From contig LATX02000233.1 in assembly GCA_001466705.2 (NCBI GenBank), positions 186,001-250,000 of the forward strand: 64,000 nt of DNA, in the 5' to 3' direction. The position numbers and the translations under genes were made by a program. Numbering within the stretch: position 1 is the first letter of the stretch; every line of letters starts with the position of its first letter. Below the pieces are notes generated by a model that searched no databases, was not told where the DNA came from, and saw nothing but the letters and a program-made list of their open reading frames with translations. This DNA comes from Moniliophthora roreri. Taxonomy: Eukaryota; Basidiomycota; Agaricomycetes; Agaricales; Marasmiaceae. Positions 34,993 through 47,189 of the stretch are shown here, in pieces.

Positions 34993-35197
34993 CACGTCAT
35001 ACGATTTTTATGCAAGTAAAATCATTAGGAATGTTACAGATACCTAGGCATTTTGTGTGTAGATTGCGGGCTTGGGCTTTGGGCATCAGAACGTTCGATC
35101 GAGGACAGCGCCCGTGGCGTGGAAATCTCCGCAACAGAGTTTCTGGATCAATGCTTCTCATCAGGCTGTCTAGTTCCTGCTTTCCTTTCTCACCGCC

Positions 35198-38100
35198 ATG
35201 AGCCCACATGCCATTTCCACCAAGCCGGACGACACACAGAGAAAACGACGCAAAGGTGCAACGAGACTGAGCTGCGCCGAGTGTCGGAGGTTCGTGTTTC
35301 GTTGCTCACGTTGCCGACCCGAGATGACTTATTGCAGTTCCGTACTCGATCAGGCTCAAGTTGCGATGCGATCGTGCAATTCCATGCAGTTCTTGTATCA
35401 AGCGAGGTTGTGGTGCCATTTGCCCAGACGTGAGCTGCTTTTTTTGTCTCCAATAGGTCCGGTCACTTACTGTTGACTAGGGCTCGTTGACTACTGGACA
35501 GGGAAATCGGTGCTTATCGGCTTTTTTCGCTTTTCTTGACAGTCGTACTGATTCGTCTTTCCAGGTTCGTCCTTGCTTCGACGCAGGAATTGCACGAGAA
35601 GATACATGAACTTGCAAACCGTGTTCGCGAACTTGAAGATGCACTCCGTGTCGACCACGCCCAAATCACAAACGAACAACACCCTCTTTTGTCGGAGGAC
35701 TTGTTGAAGATCAAAGCGCCATTACAGCGGGAAGTCCCTGCCCTAAGGAATGGAGCAGTAAAACAGGAGGAGGAGAGCAACCCAGACGTGGTGGATGCCT
35801 TTGGGTCGCTCTCCATCAGCATGTCGGGAAAGACCAAGTACTTTGGGCACATTGCCAACTCTTGGGTGAGTACTCGGTGTGCTCGACATGATACCATTTT
35901 TGGACTCATTTCCTTTTTCAATAGTTGTTTCTACAGGTTGGTGTTCAACTGTCGAGTTCACAAATTTCACTGCCATAACCATATTGCTGCGTTTAGAATG
36001 AGTCGGGAGAAGATGATGAGCAAGACAACCACCTTGCCGCCCTTCAAGCCGTTTTACCTCCTGAGATACTGAAGCGGGCCTCGGCTTTACCAATGTCAAC
36101 AACAATTCCAACGGGGGCGGAAACTACTTCACTTCAGGCCCTTCATTGGTATCTTCCTTCTGCGGAAAGAGCTGCAGAGCTGCGGGCGATATACTACCGA
36201 TATGCGGCTTGGATGTCAGTTGAATTTGACCTCACGATTTCGGCATTCTGACCCTGCTTTAGGTATAACCCAGTTTCTCAAGAAGTATTCGATTTTGAAA
36301 TCTTCAACCATTTCTATGGCCAGCAGCACCCTTACGGCGACGACCCTCAACTTCCTCATCGTCTCTCCGTACTCTTTATGGTCTTAGCCATTGGCTGTTT
36401 AATGGACAGTTCCCTTCCGCCATACAACGTTGATGCTGAAAAGTATCACCAGCTCGCAAAAGCAGCCCTCTTCCAAAATGGCTTCCTAGATGCTCCGACC
36501 ATCAGTGCTGTCCAAGCATTGGTGCGTGGTACTGTTGATTCTGTTACCAACGTCACTCACTTGACATAACAGTTCCTCATGACCTATTATCTGTTCATAT
36601 CTGACCGCCACGGCACCGGGAACGGTGCCAGATGGGCTACCATGGGTTTGGCAGTCAAGCTTTCCCAAAGCGTGAGTTAGTACACTTTGCCATGCCGGCC
36701 AGTGCTAAAATCAGATCTTTGATTCCCCAGATTGGTCTACGTGAGTTCATAGCTGTCACTAAGGCCGCGGTTCCGCTGACTATTTCTTTGAAGATCGTGA
36801 CAGCGGACGTTGGAACGGAGTAGATGCAGACGAAACCCAGAGACGACGTCAACTCTTTTGGGAGATTTTCACCTACGACTCCTGGCAATGCTACACCTTT
36901 GGACGTCCCCCATCATTCGCCCTACCTCATATTGATTGCAAGATGCCGCACGCAACCGAACCCGCCGAAGACCAGATATGTACGTCTTTGTTCTCGAGGT
37001 GTTCTAGACCGCCCGATATCCACGTGTGCTTAATGTTCTATTTTAGTCCACGCGTGGAAGCACCGCTTTGTCTCCGAATGCATGAATCTGCTTCACGATC
37101 AGGCTTTCGGTGCCAAAACACCGACTTACGCTACAGTACTGCAGCTCGACCGAAAGCTACGCGCGTTCCCTGTACCACCTGCTTTGCAAGTTGCTGGGTT
37201 TGGAAGCGGAGAGTCTCAGTCCTCCTCATTCTCGGAGACGGTCATGATAACATTGCAGAGACATATTGTGCTCGCAATCAGGGAAATGAGTGGGTACCAT
37301 CCAACCCTTATTCGCAGGCAATCAATGTTCAACGGTTCATTCCGCAGATCTACTCTATCTACACCGGAGCTTTTTTGCTCGAGCGATCAGCGATCATCCA
37401 AAGGATCCCCTCGGTTCTCCATATGGGACCTCTGTCATTGCGGCATATCGTAGCGCTGGATCTCTGGTTGCCCTAATGCGCAATCTACATACCCAGTTAA
37501 AGGAACCGAGCGAGAGGCTGTGGTTCTTGTGGACGCACATGTTTTCCTGCGCTGTAAGTTTTGCATATCCAGTCTCTAGTTTAAGTACATATCGCGACCT
37601 TACTTCCAGATTGTTTTGGGGTCTATTGTCACCAGATGTCCGTCCATGAGCTTAGCACCATCGGCGTTGGTACAGTTGGATTCAGCATGCGAACTGTTCT
37701 CCAAGGCTGCCCGAGGGTTCCGGGCTATCAAAGTTATGGTGAGTTCCATTCATGCCCAAGTAAAGTAGGTCTCTTGATTCCGTCATCCAGAACATCATGT
37801 TGCAGCTACAGAAACGCGCCCATCAAAACCTAGAAGAATTCCGGCAAGGAAATAGATCCCCTCCGGGGCGCCATGGCTCCATGAACGAACCGCTCACCCC
37901 TGTGGATGACGACGACGAACTTGCCATACTTGGGGGAAGGACGCGCTTGGTCAAAAAGGAACCATCGTCCCCCCAGATTTTAGAGCGTTCCCCAGTTTCG
38001 CACAATCCTGTCGTCCCGCTCCCACTGCCGAGGTCCCAAATGGATCCCAATGTTTTGGAATACCTGAGTTCATTCCAATCTCAATCACAACCTTCTTCAT

Positions 38101-38516
38101 CAACAACAACTTATTCGGATGGTGTGGACTCAATTTCACCGGTCTCGATGTATGGTTTGACCACTTTGCCTGGCCCATCGTACCCAGAATCTGGACCATT
38201 CTCGCAATCCATACCACAATCCCAGTCCACCTTGCCTTCACAGTCGTCTACTAATGGCCACCACCTTCGGCATCATTCATCGCAAAACATGGGAATGAAT
38301 GGTGGATCGATAAATGGTGGATCACAATCTTTCCCACAATACTTCCCTGTATACGATTACGGTTCTTCCTCGACAATAAATGGGTATCCACAGACCCCAG
38401 TGCTTAACACGGATCCTCAGCCGCACCTTCGTCGGTCCAGCTCTGGTTCACCCGAGCAAAACTCGATGAATACAACATGGCAGGACTTTGTAAATAACAT
38501 GGCGATGAACCAATGA
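35198..38516 (+). CDS. Zn2Cys6 transcription factor with fungal-specific TF domain
   Basis: Nuclear sequence-specific regulator of the Gal4-type class. The zinc cluster is split by an intron: CAECRR joins LKLRCDRAIPCSSCIKRGCGAIC, giving C-x2-C-x6-C-x5-C-x2-C-x8-C. A small exon then encodes DGSLTTGQGNR. The coiled-coil dimerisation segment QELHEKIHELANRVRELEDALR follows, then KTKYFGHIANSW. The middle region (ALHWYLPSAERAAELRAIYYRYAAWMYNPV to GLHRDSGRWNGVD and LFWEIFTYDSWQCYTFGRPPSF) is the fungal-specific TF domain. The C-terminal tail is Ser/Gln-rich with a short acidic patch and may activate transcription. About a dozen exons are needed. Target genes cannot be read from the sequence. Neighbours are housekeeping genes, so it does not look cluster-specific. 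Confidence 0.92.
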
Positions 38517-38711
38517 TCCTCGATTTACTCTTTCTTTCCTTGTATACACCGGCTTTTGGGTATTTAAGGCTAGTTTTGGTGTTGCTCTGTATATCATATG
38601 CTTGCTATCGATGTATATATGCCCTGCTTATGACGTGTTGTGATTTTTCATCTGATAAGCTCGGTCATACTCCGAAAATCACAGCAATCCGGCTTCTGAG
38701 ATACCACGATC

Positions 38712-39503
38712 ATGGTAAGTGCTCTCTCCTTCTATACACGATTTGAGTCCAAGAGCCATCTCAACTTCTAGATCACCCACATTCTCTTTGATTGTGACAA
38801 TACCCTCGTTCTTTCCGAAGCACTCGCTTTCGAAGCATGCGCCGGACTTGCTAATGAGATCCTTGACGGCCAGAATATCCCAGACAGATACACGGGAGAG
38901 CAGTTGATTGTAGAGTTTGTGGGGCAGAATTTTCGAGGAATGCTTACTTCTCTCCAGAAGAAGCATGGTTTTGAGCTACCTGGCGAGGAGATGGAGAGAT
39001 ATGTCTCTTTGGAGGAAGATCGTGTCATTGCCAAGTTGAAGGAGAAACTTGTGCCTTGTGTGGGCGCAAACGAGGAGCTGGAGAAGTTGGAAAAGAGCGG
39101 GAAATACGAATTGGCGGTTGTTAGCTCCTCAGCTCATAGGAGGGTCATAGCTAGTCTCGAGAAGGCAGGACAAGCTCAGTGGTTCCCTTCCGAGCGCGTA
39201 TTCTCCGCAGCCACCTCTTTGCCTAAACCTACGTCCAAACCTGACCCAGCGATATACCTGCATGCATGCAAAACTCTTGGGGTCGAGCCGAAGAACAGCG
39301 TAGCGGTGGAGGACAGCAAGAGTGGTTCGCTCAGCGCCATCAGAGCCGGAATCCCTGTTATCGCCTACGTGGGCAGCTACGAGACTCCAGAGAAACGGAA
39401 GGAGATGGCCAAGGTTTTGAAAGAGCTGGGAGCTGAGGTGGCGATGAATGACTGGACAGAATTCGAGTCGTGTTTACAAGCTATAGAATCCAAGCACACA
39501 TAG
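38712..39503 (+). CDS. HAD-superfamily phosphatase-like hydrolase
   Basis: Two exons: the ATG alone (38712-38714) followed by GTAAGT, then 38772-39503, giving 244 residues in phase. Haloacid-dehalogenase motifs are all present: motif I FDCDNTLVLSE with both aspartates, motif II VVSSSAHRR, the lysine in PTSKPDPAIY (motif III) and VEDSKSG (motif IV). A helical cap lies between motifs I and II. This pattern matches beta-phosphoglucomutase-like or sugar/polyol phosphatases. Substrate is unknown. The stop codon lies 125 bases from that of the Smr-domain gene, which is convergent. Confidence 0.88.
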
Positions 39504-39628
39504 AGCCAATGTTCAAAGTTCGTTACAATTCCGTGATCAGTAATAAACCATACAAGAAATTTGATTCTACTTGAGCAGTCGTAATAAAACGTACATTCCA
39601 CTTCTTTTTCATTCCAAGTCTCTCATGG

Positions 39629-42503
39629 TTATTCTGAAGCGTGAGTGAGGGGATCGACGCATATGATCCCGTCCCTTTCACTCCATGGGTAGCCCCATCG
39701 ATGAATCCACTCTCGGACACCAGTTGCAAGTCGAGCACGGGACGCACCACGAGCAGCATCCTGTGTTCCTGTATGCTTCTGTTCTCCGACAATGGCATAG
39801 GCTACGAAATACTGATCAGTTAAAAGTTAAGTTGGGATATATACATCACCTACCCAATCCGAAAAAATACTCTTGCTCCAGCTAGCAGAAAGCAAACGAG
39901 GGTTTCAGAGGAAACAGTACAAGAAAGGCAGGAGGTACTTACAGCAAGCAGGAATTCTTCCAACACCTCCGTAGCTTCATTAGCATGCAGACCATGCAAA
40001 TCAAGCATGACTTCAGTCCTTTCCTCACTTTTCAGTTTATCTCCAACGGAGGAGCTTGCAATGCCTAAAGTGACGCCAAGGCCCGCACCACACGGCTTGC
40101 CTCTGGTAGTACGGTCACCAGGATCATCGGACCAGGACAAGTCTCTATTCTTGACAGCTTGTTCAGCGAGCCTAGAGCGTTCACGAACGAGCTGAGACGC
40201 GGCCGAGGCCATCTCCACACCCATTTTTGCGTTGAGGTCATGTCCTTCCCTACTGAAACGCTTTGCAGCGGCGCCATCTCCCCGCCGCCATGCATCTGCA
40301 GCTCGGGAGAGGCAAGCGTTTCTAGCAGCGCCAAGCTGTAACGCCCGGGAACGATACGACATATATAGCTTATTGACAGCTTCGCCAGTAGTAAGGGTCG
40401 GAAGGAGGGTCGGCGGTCGCAAACGAAGACGAGGCGATGGTCTGGGGGCAACGATTGCTGAGCGATGATGGAGATCCTCAACTGCATTGCGACCCATGAC
40501 TTCCCGACGAGCAGCCGAATCTACGTTGTTACTTGCGGACATGGACGTAAGACCCAAGGTTGACTGAGGTGTCGCCGACTTTTTGACAGCTGCGGCAAAC
40601 CTCGTTCGTGCTGGATCATTATACGCATTGCGTTTAGCTTTGCCATTGGTGTCATTCTCCATGCCAAGGACAGGGAAATCATCCAATGCTGGATTATGTG
40701 ATGGCATGGGGGCACCCTGAATATTGATATTAGCTCTCGCCATAGCGTTACTGAGGCTGGATATATCAACATCCTTCGGAAGATGGTGAAGGAATTCACA
40801 ATGCTCTCCTTTTGCGCACGTTCCCCTCAGCCAGAAGCGACAGAGGGCACGTTCGAGGTCATGACTGGAAAAAGATAAAAATTTGCGCTGGGAATGCAAG
40901 GACGAGATACACACCTGAATCGACAATCTGCTCTTAAACATTCCCCTGCTACAAAGTAGCGGCAAACTCGGTTTCCTCCCGGTACAGGTCTCCCATTGAC
41001 GTAACGAGGGGCTGGGCGACCAGTACTTTGGTAGCCGCCACGGGCTCCCCCGCGGATATCCCGTGAAACAACAGTCACTCGACCGCCCACATGTTGCATT
41101 TTGACTTGAGCATTCTGAGGTGCAGGTTGAGGAAGAGCACGCTCGATGAGCCACTGCATGGAACGCTCAAAGTCGTAACCATTTGCAGCAAGAGCATCTT
41201 CCAGCTCTGATGGAGCGAGTGTAGAACCAAACACCGAGCTGAGCACATCGAAAGGTGTCATGCCGTCGGTAAGTGTCGCATTCTCCTCATTATCGTCGTC
41301 GGGTGAAGCGCCGTTTTGAGTCGGATCATCGTCAAATGGAAAGCTGTAATCTGTGTCAAAGTCGAAGGGATTTGCATGAGGATTAAGAGAGGGATAATTG
41401 TCTAAGTATTGGATATCGTCTGGAGAGAGGGAGGTATTCGAGTTGGACGAATTGGACCATTGTGTATCAAAGTCCGTGCCCGATATTGTGTGGAAGTTTT
41501 GTAGTGGTTTGGGACCGAATGGCTCAAGAGGTTCTTCTTCATCGCTGTCCATAATATCTGAACGAAGAGGAGACCGAAGGGATGTATTGGGAGTGAGGGA
41601 ACGTGTCAGGCCAGGCTGATCCGGTAACAGCGGAGCAGCAATTGCGAGGTTAGATGTAGCACGGAATGGGCTATGGGCCCATAGATCGGGAGAAGGGGTA
41701 TCATGTCTGGGAGGTCCTGGGTTAGAGGAAGCAGCTGACAACGGCCGCTGGATTGGCTTAAACTCGGAGGCCTTTGCGTTTAATAAACGGGGCGACGACA
41801 GTGGTGAAGCTGGGAGACTAGCAGTGAACTGAGCATAGGCCTGCGTCGCTGCTACATGTGCATGGGATAGAACTGGTGACGATGATGGAGAGGCCGAATA
41901 GTCACTGCGCGCTGACATGTATGATGTCGCAGAGCCCCCGGCCAGCGGGGATGTAAGCGGTGGTCTTCTGAAAACCTGAGCTAGAGGAGAGCCAGGGGCA
42001 GAATTTGGAGTTTCTGGGCGAGGTAAGGGAAGACGAGCGGAATGGGTGGAAGCTCGAGACGAGGGTCGGGAGATTGGGCGGCGTGTGGGGGTAAGGAAGA
42101 GAAATGGAACACCAGACACGTCGTCGCGATGCTTGTGCATTAGATCTAGCACACTCTGTTCAACCTGTACGAGAAAATTGGAAAAATGTTCAAGTTTACC
42201 AGAGTTGCAGGGGGCACTCACCGACTGGTCGTCAAACCCATATGTCTCCTTTAGCAATGCCTTGAGCTCGTCCTCGCGTTCATCGCCTAGCAGACTGACG
42301 ACCTTATTCACAAAGGACGAAGATACCCGACCGAGGTCGTCTAGAGCCTCGGCATCGCTGTCATAAGAGTCTGAGGGTTTGTGCTGGCGAGCAAAAGCAG
42401 CGAGCTGAGCACGAGTGTGGGGAAATTTGGGTGGAATATTTGAAGTCAGTGCAGCCTCGGCTTGTGTCAAAGGCTCTGAATCTGGAAGAAGAGCAAGCGA
42501 CAT
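39629..42503 (-). CDS. CUE-like, CCCH zinc finger, DUF1771 and Smr domain protein
   Basis: Five exons (42222-42503, 40915-42164, 39943-40864, 39854-39881, 39629-39801) give 884 residues in phase; the fourth exon is only 28 bases. In order: a conserved N-terminal part (FVNKVVSLLGDEREDELKALL), a long Ser/Pro-rich disordered region, a CUE/UBA-like helix bundle (APSELEDALAANGYDFERSMQWLIE), and two CCCH fingers, C-x7-C-x4-C-x3-H and C-x7-C-x5-C-x3-H, around CRYFVAGEC and CRFWLRGTC. The DUF1771 helices (YMSYRSRALQLG to GHDLNAKM) and a C-terminal Smr domain starting MLDLHGLHANEATEVLEEFL complete it. Smr proteins such as yeast Cue2 and human N4BP2 cut mRNA at stalled ribosomes. Here the DxH motif is kept as DLH, but the usual GxGxH is replaced by VGEQKHTG. 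Confidence 0.88.
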
Positions 42504-42681
42504 GGTCACCGGTCAAGATTGGACCAGAGTGTCGAATGAACCTGACATGTAACTGCAAGAGAAGCAAAACAAGAAAATCGAGGTATGGGTGGCCAAATTT
42601 CAGGGTCGCCATCCAAAATTAGAAACCTTTCTCCACGAATCATTTCAAAAGCCATTACCGTACTAAAAGTATACGCTACTT

Positions 42682-44544
42682 CTAACTAAGCGTTACCTCC
42701 CTCAGATGAGGCCAAGGGGCGCTACTAACCTCCTCCAACGAGGGCGGCACACCTTCCAATGCGAACAAAAGGCCGTTCCAGATAAAATCACGAGGATTAC
42801 CTCCCGATTCAGTGTACTTGGACAGGAAGAGTTCGTCAGTAGGATCTGGTTCAACAAGTCTTAGTACAGGGGCCGTAAATCAAGGTGAAGTCATACTTAC
42901 TTCCCAGAATTCCTCCATCCTTTCGCCACACTTCGAAAGCGGTCGCCGCTTCTGGTAAAGTGAAACCCTTGGGCAACTCGAGATTCTCCAGTCCTCGAGC
43001 ATACTCCTGCAACGTCTTGTTCTTTTTCTCCCATGGACCAGCAATAGCTGATTTGGCACCTCCACCTCCACTCTCTGAGCTCGCACAAAGGTCCCACATA
43101 TCAGGTCCCAACTGTAGCGCATCCCTTAATTCGACAGGAATCTGCCATTCAGGATCATGGCTGATGGCACCCAAGATGGCACCAGCACCGAACGATCTCT
43201 TGCCCGAGGCATATTCAAGGAACAGCCTGGGCACAGACAGGTGATACGGGCGGATCCGAGAAAAGTGCGGGTCACGATAGAGCGTTTGGGGCGTGTACAA
43301 GCATTGGAAATCGTCTATTGCTAGCAACACCGGGGTTCTGCGAGAGGTTAATTTTCTCTTTTGAAAGAGAACGAATGCGACTCACTTTCGCTTTCCAAGC
43401 TCTGTCATGAACGTATCAAGAATGACAGGTGCCAACGCTCCTTGTGCTGCCGTTCCTATACCGTCCTGTACGCCCAAGTCGGCAAGTTCCGCCAAGCTAG
43501 TACCTGCTTGGATTTCTCTCTTCTCTAGAGTCAATCTACTCGACATCTTGAGCTCGGAGAGGATTCGCTTGTTCACAGCAAGCAGCCGACGGAGTGTTTG
43601 GTGGGCAAATTGCGGTTGGAGGTATGTCTGGGTGCGTAGGTCGTAGGAATACGCCGTGGAGGAGTTCACAGTTTGTCTCGCTGAGAGCGCAGGGAATAGT
43701 GTCAGTCGTAGCTATACGCAGCGTAGGAGCATTGAATCTCTCACCCCGTGGGATATAAATGACGACCCAGTCCTTCGCCAAAGCATACCGCACAGCCTGA
43801 ATCAACAACGTACTCTTTCCAGAGCCCGGTCGACCAGTCATCACCACCCTCGTTTTATCACTCGTCTTTCCTTCTGCTTCATCCAAGAGACGAGCAGCTC
43901 CAACCGTTACATCGCGTATAACAGAGGCGCGTTGAGATAAAAGGCGATACTGAGAGGGGGAGAACAAAGAGTCAAAAATAGGACCCGGAGGAGGCGTATT
44001 CTAGCGTACTTCGAGTAGAATATTTCTAGGCGTTCCAAAATATTTGATGGGGTCGTTTTCGAGCTGCTCAAAGTGGGCTGCCTTTCCTACGTTGTCCTCC
44101 GTGACGAATTTCTAAGTTTAATGGCCTCGTGAGCAAAGGCTAAGTCAAGATGATAAAATCAGCTTACGGGTGTGAAAGCGGGGAGCTCAAGAGAAGAACG
44201 TTGTTGGGATTTGAAGATGGGTTGAGGGAGTTGGTTTGGGGAAATGGTACGGAAGAACTAAAGTAAAATGATTAGGTGCCATAACGTCGTATTAAACTTG
44301 AAGCTAACGCACTGAGATCCTGTTCTTTCTACTGAAGCCTTTCTTGAATTTGGTGTCCTTGCTTTTTTGCTTGAATGTGGCCGCTACACACGAAAGTTGT
44401 GAGGTCAAGGAGAGGTAGAGCGGGTGACAACATACGTCGGTTGGCGTCCGTGGCATAGCTCCTCTCAGGCCGAACCTGGGAGCATGAGAGCGTTATCAGC
44501 GTCCGAGGAACATGTCGAGCTCGCGTCGTGGCGCGAACAAGCAT
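42682..44544 (-). CDS. Mitochondrial ribosomal protein mS29 (DAP3/Rsm23)
   Basis: GTP-binding protein of the mitochondrial small ribosomal subunit. The N terminus MLVRATTRARHVPRT is a basic, hydroxyl-rich targeting peptide. The next exon reads PATFKQKSKDTKFKKGFSRKN. Later exons give FVTEDNVGKAAHFEQLENDP and FSPSQYRLLSQRASVIRD. The P-loop is VVMTGRPGSGKSTLL. WVVIYIPR, LLAIDDFQCLYTPQTLYRD (Walker B region) and SVPRLFLEYASG follow, and a C-terminal part ends SLEEVSSAPWPHLREVTLS. This order and spacing match mS29. The last 35 residues could be altered by an extra splice at GTTAGT. Same strand as iPGM and CYT1 but separately promoted. Confidence 0.93.
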
Positions 44545-44734
44545 TGCTTGCTTCTACAACGCGAGTTCGGAAGGTCAAGAAATTTTGTGACAGTGTCACG
44601 CCAGTTTCGGACAAGGCCGCAAGTCGCTCACGCAGTCATAAATCTGCCAAAAAGCTCTCTCATCTCTACTCTATCTAAAGCAATGATTACATTCCCTCTA
44701 TCTCTACAATTCAATTACAAATGTGTATTTCTTC

Positions 44735-46908
44735 TCATGCACTCTTGGCTAACAAGGATCGTCCAGACATTTCTGGACATTCCAAAAGTTAGTCAAAGCA
44801 TCAAAATGTGAGCATATTCACGTACCCTCAGGTTTAGAAAGACCCATCAAGTCAAGTACTGTTGGTGCCACATCACATAGTGCGCCCTCCTCCTCGCCAT
44901 CGCCTTCACTCTCTTTTCCGGTCTCACCGACCTTATCATCCGTGAACTGGTATTTTTTGGGGTCACCAGTCATGATGAATGGAACGGGGTTGGTCGTATG
45001 AGCCGTATGAGGAGCCCCTGTCTCTTGGTTAATCATCTGCTCGGCATTTCCATGGTCTGCTGTGATGAGCAGAATATAACCCTTTTCCTGGCACGCCTCG
45101 TAAATGATCCCAACAGCCTCATCGGTGTATGTGATGGCTTCAACAGCGGCATCGTAGACGCCCGTGTGTCCAACCATGTCTGGTGGTGCAAAGTTGCACA
45201 TGATGAACTCGTGCTTGGACTGACGAACGAGCTCGGCAACTTTCTCAGCGACACCCTTGACGGACATCTTGGGGTCCTTGTCATAGGTAGGAACCTTGGG
45301 CGAAGGGATCATGTGTCGCTCCTCATTATCGAATTGCTTCTCGATACCTCCGTTGAAGAAGAAAGTGACGTGGGCATATTTTTCGGTTTCTGGAAAGGTT
45401 GATGGGTATCATAGAATCTCATATCGCTCAACAAACTTACCCGCGACATGAGCTTGTTTGATATCGTTTTTGGAGAGCCATTCCGCCAAAACGTTGGTCA
45501 TGACTTGAGGTGGGAAGGCTACGGGGAAGGGGTATTCGGCGTTGTATCTAGACATGGTGGTGATGTGCTGATGAGAGTTGTTAGTACGACAACATATCAC
45601 TGGTGCCCAACACATAACTTACAAGGTCCTTTGGAACGGTAACTTCCATAGGTTTGTCAGGGAGACCCATCACAGTGACGATTTCTCGCATCCTATCAGA
45701 ACGATAGTTGAAGAAGAAGAGAGTATCATTGTCTGAAAACATCACATCAGTTCCGAATACGTGTCACAAACTATGATAACATACCCTTGATTCTGCCCTC
45801 AGACCCGTTGACAATGATGGGCTTCAAAAACTCATCCGTCACATCCTTCTCATAGCTAGCCTTGATAGCATCAACAGCAGCTTTACCCCTCTCCTCGGTG
45901 GATTCTGCTTTGATGATAGTTTCACCTTCTCCCCCAACCAATCCATCAACAGCAACCTTGATTCGCTCCCAACGCTTGTCACGGTCCATAGCGTAGTATC
46001 TTCCCACAACAGTCGCGAGTTCTCCATACTCTTCCTTCTTCATAAAGTCCAACAGATCTTGACAGTACTTTGCCGACGAACGGGGAGCAGTGTCTCGACC
46101 ATCACCAAAAAAGTGAACATAGGTATGAGGAACACCTTGCTCCTTGGCGGTCTCCAAGAGAGCGAACAAGTGGGTGATGTGTGAATGAACACCACCGTCA
46201 GAGATCTAACGTTTGCCACAATCAGAAAAACGCGCAAAGTCATGGGAAAAAACTGAAATTATCATACCAGCCCAAGAAAATGCAGCCTCCCATTCCCCTC
46301 CTTTGCCCTCGTCATAGCCTCAAGAATAGCCTTGTTCTTGTGGAACTCCTTCTTCTTGATCGCGACATCGATTCTGACGATATCCTGCCAGACAATACGA
46401 CCAGCACCGATATTCAGATGTCTATCGCGTTCAATCAGTCAGGCCAGAGTTTGTCAATCCCGCGATGGATGGGTTGAGTTACAGTACTTACCCGACCTCA
46501 GAGTTCCCCATCAGTCCTTCACTAAGACCAACCGCGGTGCCATGTGCGGCGAGCTTACGCATACTATGGTCCTTTGCAATTGTATCCATATTGGTCGTAG
46601 TACCCGCCTCGATGGCGTTGCCTTTGAGACCAGGTGTGGTTGCGATACCCCATCCATCGTGAACGCTATCGAAAACCAACAAGGAAAAAGGTAAGTTTTT
46701 TCGCTCTCCAAAACAACACTGGAAAGGAAGGGGAAATGATCCTAAAGATGACGGAAAAAACGATCAGAGACGATATGGTTAAAAGACAGCATAGATGCGT
46801 ACCTCCGCGATTGCATGACCAGGTATCACATCATACACCTTCCGCGAACAAAAAGAAAAATGAACCTGTGGCTTACATGAGGCAGACTTTGTTTTTGACT
46901 TCAGGCAT
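44735..46908 (-). CDS. 2,3-bisphosphoglycerate-independent phosphoglycerate mutase
   Basis: Glycolytic and gluconeogenic enzyme interconverting 3- and 2-phosphoglycerate with two metal ions (usually Mn), of the alkaline phosphatase superfamily. Signatures in order: MPEVKNKVCL joined across a roughly 200-base intron to IVHDGWGIA, the phosphoserine loop GLMGNSEVGHLNIGAG, HFFGDGRDTAP, DTLFFFNYRSDRMRE, HVTFFFNGG, PPDMVGHTG and LITADHGNAEQM. The terminal exon matters: an intron after KPE replaces the unspliced ending GT with EMSGRSLLAKSA, the usual C terminus of the family. About 520 residues are expected. This is the non-homologous alternative to the yeast and animal cofactor-dependent enzyme. 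Confidence 0.95.
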
Positions 46909-47189
46909 ATCTAGGTAGGTTTGTGATGGTAGGAGATGAAAAGAGAGCCTGGGTATCAGACCTAGAGTATGATGTAGGTAATCAAAAAAACTTTATGGCC
47001 GCCTACCTCCGCCTATAACAGAGTCATGGATTTCGTGTCCAGTTACAGTAGTTATGGTGGGGCGTACGCATTTTACTCTGGTCGGAATTAATTGGAGCAT
47101 CTCAGAGGATTCCATTACAGGCAAATTGAGTATGTAAAAAGAGGAATTCGATTTTCTCAAAGCAACATAAATATCGCCATCTAAAAACT

